Assembly: GCA_029254395.1 (NCBI GenBank)
Contig: JAQWXQ010000037.1
Span: forward strand, 1-37,783
Direction of reading: 5' to 3'
DNA: 37,783 nt
DNA from: SAR86 cluster bacterium
GTDB taxonomy: Bacteria > Pseudomonadota > Gammaproteobacteria > Magnimaribacterales > D2472
The notes under the pieces were generated by a model that worked only from the letters and a program-made list of their open reading frames with translations, was not told the origin of the DNA and made no database searches. This document shows, piece after piece, positions 29,570 to 37,783 of this stretch (positions are counted from its first letter, which is position 1; every line of letters starts with the position of its first letter). The position numbers were made by a program, and so were the translations under genes.

Positions 29570-30409
29570 ATGCATGGTTTTGTAAATTTTATCAAACCAA
29601 AGGGTGTTAGCTCTAACTCCGCCCTTCAATCTGCAAAAAAGAAATTAAATATTAAAAAAGCAGGTCATTTGGGTACCCTTGATCCCATGGCAGAGGGTGT
29701 TTTAGTTTTAGGTATCAATAGAGGAACAAAATTTTCCTCTTTTTTTCTTGATGGAGATAAAACCTATAGAGCAGGAATAACACTTGGGTCTTCCACCGAT
29801 ACTGATGATGCTATGGGAGAGATAATACAAACATCTGATATCAAAAAGGATAAGGGTGAGGTTGAAGCTAAACTTGTTCAATTTATAGGCAAATCAATGC
29901 AGAATCCTCCTCATTACTCTGCTTTAAAGCACAAAGGTAAACCTTTGTATAAATATGCTAGAGAAGGAGTGCTTATTTCAAAACCCCCTAGAGAAATAAA
30001 TATTTATTCAATCAAAAATATTAATGTCCATAATAATATCTGTGTTTGCGACATCCATTGCTCTAAAGGTACTTACATCAGATCTATTGCTCGAGATCTT
30101 GGAGAGAGGTTAGGAACAGGAGCTCACCTATCATCACTTGTAAGGCTTAGCCAGGGAGTGTTTAATTTAGATGATGCTTGCAGTCTAGACGAGCTTAATC
30201 ATGAATCAATCATCAGCATTGAAAGCGCATTTCTTAATTTTGATAAATTATCACTAACTCAAGATGAAACTAGATTGTTTTTAAATGGTGTTAGGTTTGA
30301 TTTTGAAGGCCAAGAAAGCACTTTATTTAGAATCTATGATAATGATAAAAAATTCCTAGGTCTTGGTGAAGTTTGGGATTCTAAGCTTCAACTTAAACGA
30401 CTTGTTTAA
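29570..30409 (+). CDS. truB: tRNA pseudouridine(55) synthase TruB
   Basis: GFVNFIKPKGVSSNSAL, KAGHLGTLDPMAEGVL, CSKGTYIRSIARDLG. Confidence 0.97.
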   Translation: MHGFVNFIKPKGVSSNSALQSAKKKLNIKKAGHLGTLDPMAEGVLVLGINRGTKFSSFFLDGDKTYRAGITLGSSTDTDDAMGEIIQTSDIKKDKGEVEAKLVQFIGKSMQNPPHYSALKHKGKPLYKYAREGVLISKPPREINIYSIKNINVHNNICVCDIHCSKGTYIRSIARDLGERLGTGAHLSSLVRLSQGVFNLDDACSLDELNHESIISIESAFLNFDKLSLTQDETRLFLNGVRFDFEGQESTLFRIYDNDKKFLGLGEVWDSKLQLKRLV

Positions 30410-30495
30410 TAGCTTAATTAGGTTTAAAGTACGCTCGCATGCTTTAGTTGCGTGAGGCTGCAAACTTTTAATAACACGCATCGAGGAATTATATA

Positions 30496-30765
30496 ATGGC
30501 ATTAATAGCTAAAGAAAAAGAACTGATAGTTGAAAAATTCAAGAAAAGCGATAACGATACTGGATCACCAGAGGTTCAAATTGCATTACTATCAGAAAAT
30601 ATCAACAAACTTCAAAGTCACTTTAAAGAACATAAGAAAGACCATCACTCAAGAACAGGTTTAATCAGAATGGTAAATCTTAGAAGAAAATTATTGGCTT
30701 ATTTAAAAAGGAAAAACCCAGAAAGTTACTCTAATATTATTAAAGAGTTAAAACTAAGAGGTTAA
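30496..30765 (+). CDS. rpsO: Ribosomal protein S15
   Basis: [53 protein letters not shown]. Confidence 0.99.
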   Translation: MALIAKEKELIVEKFKKSDNDTGSPEVQIALLSENINKLQSHFKEHKKDHHSRTGLIRMVNLRRKLLAYLKRKNPESYSNIIKELKLRG

Positions 30766-30780
30766 TTAAAAAGGAAAATC

Positions 30781-32922
30781 GTGGAAAATAATAAATTAGA
30801 ATCTACTAAAGTAGAATTTCAGTACGGAAATAAATTAGTAAAATTAGAAACAAACAAAGTCGCTAGACAAGCCACTGCAGCAGTGGTTGTAACCATTGAT
30901 GATTTGGTTGTATTAACAACTGTTGTGGCTAAAAAAGAAGCAGATCCAAAAAAAGATTTCTTCCCATTAGCAGTGTTTTATCAAGAAAAATTTTATGCAA
31001 CAGGTACCATACCTGGAGGTTTCTTTAAAAGAGAAGCAAGACCAACAGAGAGAGAAACATTAACTTCAAGACTTATAGACAGGCCTATAAGACCGTTATT
31101 CCCAGAAGGTTTTAAAAATGAAGTACAAATTTTTTGTACCGTATTGTCTTCAGGAAAAGATCAAAACCCAGATATAGCAGCCATGATAGGCGCGTCTGCA
31201 GCATTATGTGTTGCTGGAGTACCTTTCGATGGTCCTATGGGAGCAGCAAGAGTTGGGTTTGTTGATGGTAATTATGTTCTTAATCCTTCGTATGAAGAGT
31301 TAGAAGATTCATACCTAGACATGGTAGTGGCTGGAACAGAAGAAGCTGTTTTAATGGTCGAATCTGAAGCTAAAGAGCTTAATGAAGATTTAATGCTTGG
31401 CGCTGTTTTATTCGCCCATCAAGAAATGCAAGCTGTTGTAAAGGCTTGTTCTGAACTTAAAGAAAAAGCTGGTAAAGAAGATTGGGTTGTCACTGTTGAT
31501 GAGGAATCACCCGTATACGCTGCAGAGCTATCTGAGAAGTTTACTGATCAAATTACAGAAGCTTTCACAATTAAAGATAAGTCAGAAAGAACAGCAGCTA
31601 TTGGAGTTATAAAAGATGCAATTGTTGACTCTTATCCAGATGCTGATGAAATTCAACTTGGTAAAGTTCTTGGAGCATTTAAAAATCTTGAAAAAGACAT
31701 AGTAAGAAAAAATATTTTAAGTAAGCAGCCTAGAATTGATGGAAGAGATACGGATACTGTTAGACCTATATTTGTTGAGACAGATGTTCTTCCTAGTACT
31801 CATGGATCTTCATTGTTCACAAGAGGTGAGACCCAAGCAATTGTTGTTGCAACTTTAGGCTCATCAAGAGACGCTCAAAGAATTGAGTCTATTGAAGGCC
31901 AAAGCACTGACAATTTCATGCTTCATTACAATTTCCCAGCATATAGTGTTGGAGAAATCGGCATGCCAATGGGACCAAAAAGAAGAGAAATTGGACACGG
32001 CAATTTAGCGAAAAGAGCTATTAAAGCAGTGTTGCCTGATCTAGAAGATTTTGGTTATACAATGAGAGTGGTCTCTGAGATAACAGAATCAAATGGATCA
32101 AGCTCAATGGCATCAGTATGCGGTACTTCTTTATCACTAATGGATGCAGGGGTTCCAATTTCAAGCCCAGTTGCTGGTATAGCAATGGGGTTAATTAAAG
32201 AAGGCGATGATTTTGCTGTCCTAACTGATATCTTGGGTGATGAAGATCACTTAGGTGACATGGACTTTAAAGTAGCTGGAACTGAGAATGGTATTACAGC
32301 ATTACAAATGGATATTAAAATCCAAGGTATAAATGAAGCCATTATGGAAACAGCTCTAACTAAGGCTAAGGTTGCTATCACACATATTCTTGGAATTATG
32401 AATGAGGCGATATCGACTCCTAAAGAGCTTTCTGAGAACGCTCCCGCTATGAAAACATTCATGGTTGAAAAAGATAAGATTAAAGAAATTATTGGAAAGG
32501 GTGGAGCAGTTATCAAAGGCATGCAAGAAAAAACAGGTGCGACTGTTGATGTTAGTGATGATGGAACTGTTTCTGTTTTTGGTCAAAACCAAATATCAAT
32601 GCAAGAATGTCTAGAAATCATCGAGGGTATTTTAGAAGAGCCTGAGCTTAATAAAGTTTATAACGGTAAAGTTGTAAAAATTGTTGATTTTGGAGCTTTC
32701 GTAAATATTCTTCCAGGCAAAGATGGTTTATTGCACATCTCTGAAATTTCACATGAAAGAACTGAAAGCGTATCTGCGGTTTATTCAGAAGGCGATGAGA
32801 TAGAAGTTAAACTTATTGGCTTTGATAGAGGCAAGATGAAACTTTCAGTTAAAGCTCTTCAGGAGAAGAAAGTTGAAGAAGCTTCAGATGAAGCAGAAGA
32901 AGCATCAGATTCAGAAGAATAA
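30781..32922 (+). CDS. pnp: Polyribonucleotide nucleotidyltransferase (PNPase), GTG start
   Basis: [33 protein letters not shown] ([18 protein letters not shown]) and S1 domains. Confidence 0.99.
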   Translation: MENNKLESTKVEFQYGNKLVKLETNKVARQATAAVVVTIDDLVVLTTVVAKKEADPKKDFFPLAVFYQEKFYATGTIPGGFFKREARPTERETLTSRLIDRPIRPLFPEGFKNEVQIFCTVLSSGKDQNPDIAAMIGASAALCVAGVPFDGPMGAARVGFVDGNYVLNPSYEELEDSYLDMVVAGTEEAVLMVESEAKELNEDLMLGAVLFAHQEMQAVVKACSELKEKAGKEDWVVTVDEESPVYAAELSEKFTDQITEAFTIKDKSERTAAIGVIKDAIVDSYPDADEIQLGKVLGAFKNLEKDIVRKNILSKQPRIDGRDTDTVRPIFVETDVLPSTHGSSLFTRGETQAIVVATLGSSRDAQRIESIEGQSTDNFMLHYNFPAYSVGEIGMPMGPKRREIGHGNLAKRAIKAVLPDLEDFGYTMRVVSEITESNGSSSMASVCGTSLSLMDAGVPISSPVAGIAMGLIKEGDDFAVLTDILGDEDHLGDMDFKVAGTENGITALQMDIKIQGINEAIMETALTKAKVAITHILGIMNEAISTPKELSENAPAMKTFMVEKDKIKEIIGKGGAVIKGMQEKTGATVDVSDDGTVSVFGQNQISMQECLEIIEGILEEPELNKVYNGKVVKIVDFGAFVNILPGKDGLLHISEISHERTESVSAVYSEGDEIEVKLIGFDRGKMKLSVKALQEKKVEEASDEAEEASDSEE

Positions 32923-32933
32923 TACTCTTATAA

Positions 32934-32969
32934 GATAAATTCTCAAAAGTCAAACTTTGAGAATTTATC
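32934..32969 (+). terminator. Long hairpin downstream of pnp
   Basis: GATAAATTCTCAAA...TTTGAGAATTTATC, perfect 14-bp inverted repeat with 8-nt spacer; weak T-tract. Confidence 0.6.
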
Positions 32970-33050
32970 ATTTCATATAATTTGCCCTATTTATACTTAT
33001 ATGGTCTTATACATGTGCAAAACATATAAAACCTATAGGGGGGAAATATT

Positions 33051-33269
33051 ATGAATGCATTAGATACGTTGAAAGGAATTATCGGCCAATTAACACATAT
33101 ACTTGTTGCTGCAATAGGTCTTGGTGTTGTAGCTGGTATAGTCTTTGGAGGCGACACATGGTTTGTTGGCGCAGTTCTAGATTCACTTCTAGACGTCGTT
33201 ACTAAACTAGGTGAAGCAGGCTTAGTAGGGCTTTTAGTAGCTGCTATGCTTATTGGCCTTCTTAAGTAA
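33051..33269 (+). CDS. Small hydrophobic protein, copy 1 (two predicted TM segments, FGxDTxFVG motif)
   Basis: 72 aa; SD run GGGGGG before ATG; gapless similarity to the next ORF. Confidence 0.85.
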   Translation: MNALDTLKGIIGQLTHILVAAIGLGVVAGIVFGGDTWFVGAVLDSLLDVVTKLGEAGLVGLLVAAMLIGLLK

Positions 33270-33283
33270 TATCTGAGAACTTT

Positions 33284-33313
33284 ATTAAGAAGGGCTTCAT
33301 AGCCCTTCTTAAT
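33284..33313 (+). promoter_or_regulatory. Perfect 13-bp hairpin between the two small-protein genes
   Basis: ATTAAGAAGGGCT-TCAT-AGCCCTTCTTAAT; no U-tract follows. Confidence 0.7.
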
Positions 33314-33328
33314 ATCTACTAATTAAAT

Positions 33329-33550
33329 ATGGAATATACAAAAAAAGTCATTGAATTCTTAAATAAACTTACTGATATTTTAGTTCCAGTGATATCGGTA
33401 GCAATTCTTCTTGGTGTAATATTTGGTCTAGATACACCATTTGTTGGACAGGTTTATGCAAATGTATCAGAGATATTAAATATGCTTGGAGAAGGAGCAT
33501 TACTGGCTCTGGTCTCTATTGTTATTATTTTGGCATACATAAAGAAATAA
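33329..33550 (+). CDS. Small hydrophobic protein, copy 2 (paralogue of 33051..33269)
   Basis: 73 aa; shares LTxILV, FGxDTxFVGxV and LGExxL with copy 1. Confidence 0.83.
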   Translation: MEYTKKVIEFLNKLTDILVPVISVAILLGVIFGLDTPFVGQVYANVSEILNMLGEGALLALVSIVIILAYIKK

Positions 33551-33588
33551 AAAACTTATATATTAATCTTTAAGCACATAATTTGAAT

Positions 33589-33665
33589 TGGTGGCTATGG
33601 GTGGAATTGAACCACCGACCCCAGCGTTATGAGTGCTGTGCTCTAACCATCTGAGCTACATAGCC
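33589..33665 (-). tRNA. Elongator tRNA-Met(CAT), encoded CCA
   Basis: Minus: GGCTATGTAGCTCAGATGGTTAGAGCACAGCACTCATAACGCTGGGGTCGGTGGTTCAATTCCACCCATAGCCACCA; close to E. coli tRNA-Met. Confidence 0.93.
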
Positions 33666-33699
33666 AAGTGTGGAAATGATAAAGAACTCCAATTAGAAG

Positions 33700-34785
33700 T
33701 CAAACATTAAATTTAAAGTGAATTACGTCACCATCCTCTACTAAGTAGTCCTTCCCCTCAAGTCTTAATTTTCCATCTTTTTTTGCACCTGACTCACCAT
33801 TACACTTTATAAAATCATCATATGAAATAACTTCTGCCTTAATAAAGCCTCTTTCAAAGTCTGTATGAATTACACCTGCTGCTTGAGGTGCTAGCGAATT
33901 TTGATGAATGGTCCATGCTCTTGATTCTTGAGGCCCTGATGTAAAGTAGGTCTCTAAATTAAGCAATTTATAACCTGAGAGAATAATTTTATTTAATACA
34001 GGTTCATCCATACCAAGAAGCTCTAAATATTCAGATTGCTCTTCTTCTTCTAGATTTGCTAGTTCATGCTCGACTTTAATTACAGCTGGAATAACATTAA
34101 TACTATTTTGCTTTGCGTAGCCCATAAGTTCATCAAGTTTATTTTTAGATTCATTGTCTGAGAGGTTTGCAATTAATAGCATTGGTTTTGTAGAAAGTAA
34201 GTTCAAACTTTGTATGAAGTCCAATGCCTCTTCTTCAAACGAATCAAGTTTAGGTAAGTTTCCATTTTCCATTAATTCTTTTAGAGATTGAATAATTCCT
34301 TGATCTTTTTTAGCTTGAGCATTACCAGAGCGTATAAGTTTCTCTAGCTTAAGACTCCTTTTTTCCAAGACCTCTAAGTCAGCAAAGATTAACTCTAAAT
34401 TAATTGTTTCTAGATCTTTCAGCGGGTTCACGTTTCCATCGACATGAATAACATTCTCATCATCAAAGCACCTAACCACATGCAGCAGGGCATTCATTTC
34501 TCTAATATTAGATAGAAATGCATTTCCTAAGCCCTCACCTTTGGATGCGCCTTTAACTAGTCCAGCAATATCAACAAAGCTCATTGTTGTTGGAATAACC
34601 TTTTCAGATTTTGTTATGTTGTTAATGCTTTCAAGTCTTTTATCTGGAACATTAACTATCCCCAGATTTGGCTCTATTGTACAAAATGGAAAGTTTTCAG
34701 CAGGAATTGATGACTTGGTAATAGCATTAAAAAGGGTAGATTTACCTACATTAGGCAATCCCAAGATACCGCATTTAAACCCCAT
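33700..34785 (-). CDS. ychF: Redox-regulated ATPase YchF
   Basis: MGFKCGILGLPNVGKSTLFNAITKSSIPAENFPFCTIEPN. Confidence 0.98.
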   Translation of the reverse strand: MGFKCGILGLPNVGKSTLFNAITKSSIPAENFPFCTIEPNLGIVNVPDKRLESINNITKSEKVIPTTMSFVDIAGLVKGASKGEGLGNAFLSNIREMNALLHVVRCFDDENVIHVDGNVNPLKDLETINLELIFADLEVLEKRSLKLEKLIRSGNAQAKKDQGIIQSLKELMENGNLPKLDSFEEEALDFIQSLNLLSTKPMLLIANLSDNESKNKLDELMGYAKQNSINVIPAVIKVEHELANLEEEEQSEYLELLGMDEPVLNKIILSGYKLLNLETYFTSGPQESRAWTIHQNSLAPQAAGVIHTDFERGFIKAEVISYDDFIKCNGESGAKKDGKLRLEGKDYLVEDGDVIHFKFNV

Positions 34786-34787
34786 AA

Positions 34788-35351
34788 TTACCCTGAATGA
34801 AGTTGGAGCTGAGCTTGTTCGATCTTATTCTCACCAAGAAGCTCAATAATATGATTAAACTTAAAATAACTTTCTAGCAAACTATCTTTTTCGCTTGATT
34901 TAAATCTTCCTAATACCCAATTTGTAACATCAATTTTATTGCCAGGATGACCTATTCCTACTCTCAGCCTAATAAAAGACTTGCCAGACAAGTTGATTAT
35001 ACTTCTGAGACCATTATGCCCTCCATGCCCTCCATCTACCTTAATTCTCATTGTCCCTATTTCTAAATCTAGATCATCATGAATAACAATAATCTGACCG
35101 AGTTCTAAATTAGTATTTTTAATTATTTTATTGATCGATTTCCCAGATTCATTCACGTATAAATCAGGATAGCCCCACAGAATCTTTTCATCTTTGGATA
35201 GGCCAGTAGTAGAATCTATTTTTTTCTTAGATTGAAGATCTAATTTTAACTCTTGAGCTATATTTATAACCCAATCTTTTCCAATATTATGTCTAGTACC
35301 GTTGTATTTTAGACCTGGGTTACCCAAGCCAAGAATACATATATTAGGCAC
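34788..35351 (-). CDS. pth: Peptidyl-tRNA hydrolase
   Basis: LGNPGLKYNGTRHNIG, HDDLDLEIGTMRIKVDGGHGGHNGLRSI. Confidence 0.98.
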   Translation of the reverse strand: MPNICILGLGNPGLKYNGTRHNIGKDWVINIAQELKLDLQSKKKIDSTTGLSKDEKILWGYPDLYVNESGKSINKIIKNTNLELGQIIVIHDDLDLEIGTMRIKVDGGHGGHNGLRSIINLSGKSFIRLRVGIGHPGNKIDVTNWVLGRFKSSEKDSLLESYFKFNHIIELLGENKIEQAQLQLHSG

Positions 35352-35365
35352 AGATTTTATGAACC

Positions 35366-36070
35366 TTAGTCAGTAGGCTCAGCATCCCCAGATGTTTCTT
35401 CTGCAGAGTCTGTTTGATCTTCAGAGGTTTCTTCGCCATCAACAGTTTCACCTTCTTCACCCTCAGGTAAGATTTCTGGTTCTTCTTCTTCTGCTCTAGG
35501 AGGATTCACTGAAACAATCATTTGATCATTTTCAGCATCAAATCCAGGTATTTCAGCTCCTTCTGGGAGTGCGAGCTCTGAGAGTCGAACTGCGTCATTG
35601 AGCATTAAATTGGTAATATCAATCTCTATCGCTTCGGGAATATTACCTGCTAAACAGGCAATCTCTATTTCAGATATTGCTTTTGCTATAACTCCACCAT
35701 CGGTTTTAACACCTTCACAATCTTCCTCTCCAATAAATCTGAAGGGTACTATAACCTTAAGTTTTGTTTTTCTTGATACTCGTTGGAAATCAGCATGCAG
35801 AAATTTTCCTTTAACAGGCTCTCTCTGTAGCTCCTTTAATACAACTTTTTCCTCTTGGCCTTCGAGTAAGATTTTTAGAACCTGAGTATAAAAAAGCTCA
35901 TTCTCAGAGGCTTTTGTTAGCTCGTTAAGTTTTACTTTGATGTTTTTTGACTCTTCTTCATTGCCATAAATAATCGCAGGGACCATAGAGTCTTCGCGCC
36001 TAATTTCTCGAGTTTTATTTGTACCAGTTCTAACTCTTAGATCTGCATTTAATATAATTTCATTTGACAT
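35366..36070 (-). CDS. rplY: Ribosomal protein L25/CTC family with long acidic tail
   Basis: L25/TL5 pattern (REDSMVPAIIYG, HADFQRV), between pth and prs. Confidence 0.94.
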   Translation of the reverse strand: MSNEIILNADLRVRTGTNKTREIRREDSMVPAIIYGNEEESKNIKVKLNELTKASENELFYTQVLKILLEGQEEKVVLKELQREPVKGKFLHADFQRVSRKTKLKVIVPFRFIGEEDCEGVKTDGGVIAKAISEIEIACLAGNIPEAIEIDITNLMLNDAVRLSELALPEGAEIPGFDAENDQMIVSVNPPRAEEEEPEILPEGEEGETVDGEETSEDQTDSAEETSGDAEPTD

Positions 36071-36090
36071 ATTTTGTACCTTCTAGCTTC

Positions 36091-37050
36091 TTACAAAAAA
36101 AGAGCGCTTAGAGACTCTTCATTGTTTAATCTTCTGATGCACTCCGCAATAGTTGGGGCAAGAGAAATGACGCGTATTTTACTGCATTTTTCTGCTTCTG
36201 TGGACAATGAAATGGAATTGGTCACAACTAATTCGTCTATTGAAGAATTTGAGATTCTTTCAATGGCAGGTCCAGATAGAACTGGATGAGTGATATATGC
36301 CTTTACTTTCGCTGCCCCAGCATCTTTTAATGCTGTTGCTGCATTGCATAATGTCCCGGCCGTATCAATTATGTCATCAGGAACAATGCAGCTTTTCCCT
36401 TCCACATCTCCAATAATATTCATTACTTCTGACTCGTTTGCAGTCGCTCTTCTTTTGTCAATAATTGCAAGGTCAGACTCACCTAAAAATTTTGCTAACG
36501 CTCTGGCTCTCACAACTCCACCTGCGTCAGGGGACACAACTAATATTTGCTCATCTTTCGATGTCTTAGACTTAATATCATCATGCATAATTTTTGTTGC
36601 ATACACATTATCTGCAGGCATATCGAAGAAACCTTGAATAGATTCGGAGTGGAGATCTACAGTTAAGACCCTATCAACCCCTACAGTATTCATCATATCT
36701 GCTATAACCTTTGCACTAATTGGAACTCTAGCAGACCGCACCCTTCGATCTTGACGGGCATAACCATAATAAGGAAGGATCGCAGTGATTCGAGATGCAG
36801 ATGACCGTTTGAGAGCATCTGTAATTAGCATTAATTCCATTAAATTTGAATTTGTGGGCGCGCAAGTAGATTGAATAACAAATGCTTCATGACCTCTTAC
36901 GTTCTCAAGTATTTCAACTTTTATTTCACCATCTGAGAATTTCCCCAAATCAATATTCCCAAGTTTGAGCCCAAGAATTTTTGCAATTTCATTTGAAAGA
37001 GCAATAGAGGCCGATCCTGAAAAAATTCCTACTGTTGGTTTATTAATCAT
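36091..37050 (-). CDS. prs: Ribose-phosphate pyrophosphokinase
   Basis: [54 protein letters not shown]. Confidence 0.98.
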   Translation of the reverse strand: MINKPTVGIFSGSASIALSNEIAKILGLKLGNIDLGKFSDGEIKVEILENVRGHEAFVIQSTCAPTNSNLMELMLITDALKRSSASRITAILPYYGYARQDRRVRSARVPISAKVIADMMNTVGVDRVLTVDLHSESIQGFFDMPADNVYATKIMHDDIKSKTSKDEQILVVSPDAGGVVRARALAKFLGESDLAIIDKRRATANESEVMNIIGDVEGKSCIVPDDIIDTAGTLCNAATALKDAGAAKVKAYITHPVLSGPAIERISNSSIDELVVTNSISLSTEAEKCSKIRVISLAPTIAECIRRLNNEESLSALFL

Positions 37051-37062
37051 TTTTCTAATTAT

Positions 37063-37137
37063 TGGCTGGGGTGGCTGGATTCGAACCAGCGCATGACGGG
37101 ATCAAAACCCGTTGCCTTACCGCTTGGCTACACCCCA
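37063..37137 (-). tRNA. tRNA-Gln(TTG), encoded CCA
   Basis: Minus: TGGGGTGTAGCCAAGCGGTAAGGCAACGGGTTTTGATCCCGTCATGCGCTGGTTCGAATCCAGCCACCCCAGCCA. Confidence 0.96.
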
Positions 37138-37783
37138 TTATTTTAAGTAAGTTAATAATGGTGAACATTGTAAAGGTTCGCAAAAAGAGTGTCTCCATTT
37201 AGTTGGAATTTTTTTTAAAGTTTTTTCAATTTTACTTTTATCATTATAAGCACAAAATATTGTTGACCCTGTTCCGGATAGCTTAAATGAGTTATTTTGA
37301 TTCAATTCATTAAAAATTTTTTTTATATCTTGATTTTTTTCAAGAAAGATAGGCAAAAACGAGTTTTCTTCCTTCATCAGAATTGATTCTTGAGAATCCT
37401 TGCTTAAATCATCCCATTCAGAGAAAAGTTCTTTGGTTGAGGAGTGAACCTGAGGAAATAGTAGTAAATATTTTTTATTAGAGTGTTTTATTTCCTCAGA
37501 TAGCTTTTCACCAATACCGGATGCATGAGCATTTTTTCCAAAAATAAAAAAAGGTACATCTGCTCCAAGTTTTTTGCCCAGCTTCATTAATTCTGAAAGA
37601 GAAAGTCCAAGCTTAAATAAGAAATTTATTCCTATGAGAGCTGCTGCTGCATTTGAGCTACCCCCGCCCAAGCCTCCCCCTAATGGGATATTCTTTACAA
37701 TCTCTATATTACAATGGATTTCTTTGCCAATGTAATTTGATAATGATCTAACTGCGTCAAAAACTATATTTTCCTTCCCATCG
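37138..37783 (-). CDS. ispE: 4-diphosphocytidyl-2-C-methyl-D-erythritol kinase, N-terminus cut by window edge
   Basis: Frame is open to the window end: DGKENIVFDAVRSL...IPLGGGLGGGSSNAAAALIG (GHMP kinase motif); the track start at 37671 is internal. Confidence 0.95.
   Translation of the reverse strand, partial: DGKENIVFDAVRSLSNYIGKEIHCNIEIVKNIPLGGGLGGGSSNAAAALIGINFLFKLGLSLSELMKLGKKLGADVPFFIFGKNAHASGIGEKLSEEIKHSNKKYLLLFPQVHSSTKELFSEWDDLSKDSQESILMKEENSFLPIFLEKNQDIKKIFNELNQNNSFKLSGTGSTIFCAYNDKSKIEKTLKKIPTKWRHSFCEPLQCSPLLTYLK

Overview
This 37.8 kb AT-rich window is a housekeeping stretch of a gammaproteobacterial chromosome. Gene order resembles Pseudomonas/E. coli but is compacted; a streamlined marine lineage of SAR86 type is plausible, though that is inference. 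Order: glutathione peroxidase (partial), GNAT (ElaA-like), lipoprotein, valS, pepA, lptF-lptG, RDD, POT transporter, dapE-dapD-glnD-map, carA-carB-greA-rlmE-ftsH-glmM-tpiA-secG, tRNA-Leu(GAG), tRNA-fMet, rimP-nusA-infB-rbfA-truB-rpsO-pnp, two small paralogous membrane proteins, tRNA-Met, ychF-pth-rplY-prs, tRNA-Gln and ispE (partial). I see no prophage, transposon, CRISPR or obvious defence locus. The most interesting signals are: (i) a tandem pair of about 72-aa, gaplessly alignable two-helix proteins with a conserved FGxDTxFVG motif and a possible switching hairpin between them; (ii) -10 boxes placed 6-7 nt before start codons (dapD, greA, glmM, probably the RDD gene), predicting leaderless mRNAs; (iii) a ValS lacking its C-terminal region; (iv) a lipoprotein gene whose best start is ATT behind a strong Shine-Dalgarno; (v) an inverted tRNA-Leu with an almost leaderless promoter; (vi) an initiator tRNA with U1:U72; (vii) gene losses inside conserved clusters (folP, yhbY, holC). 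No searches were run. Family calls rest on recognised motifs and synteny from memory.
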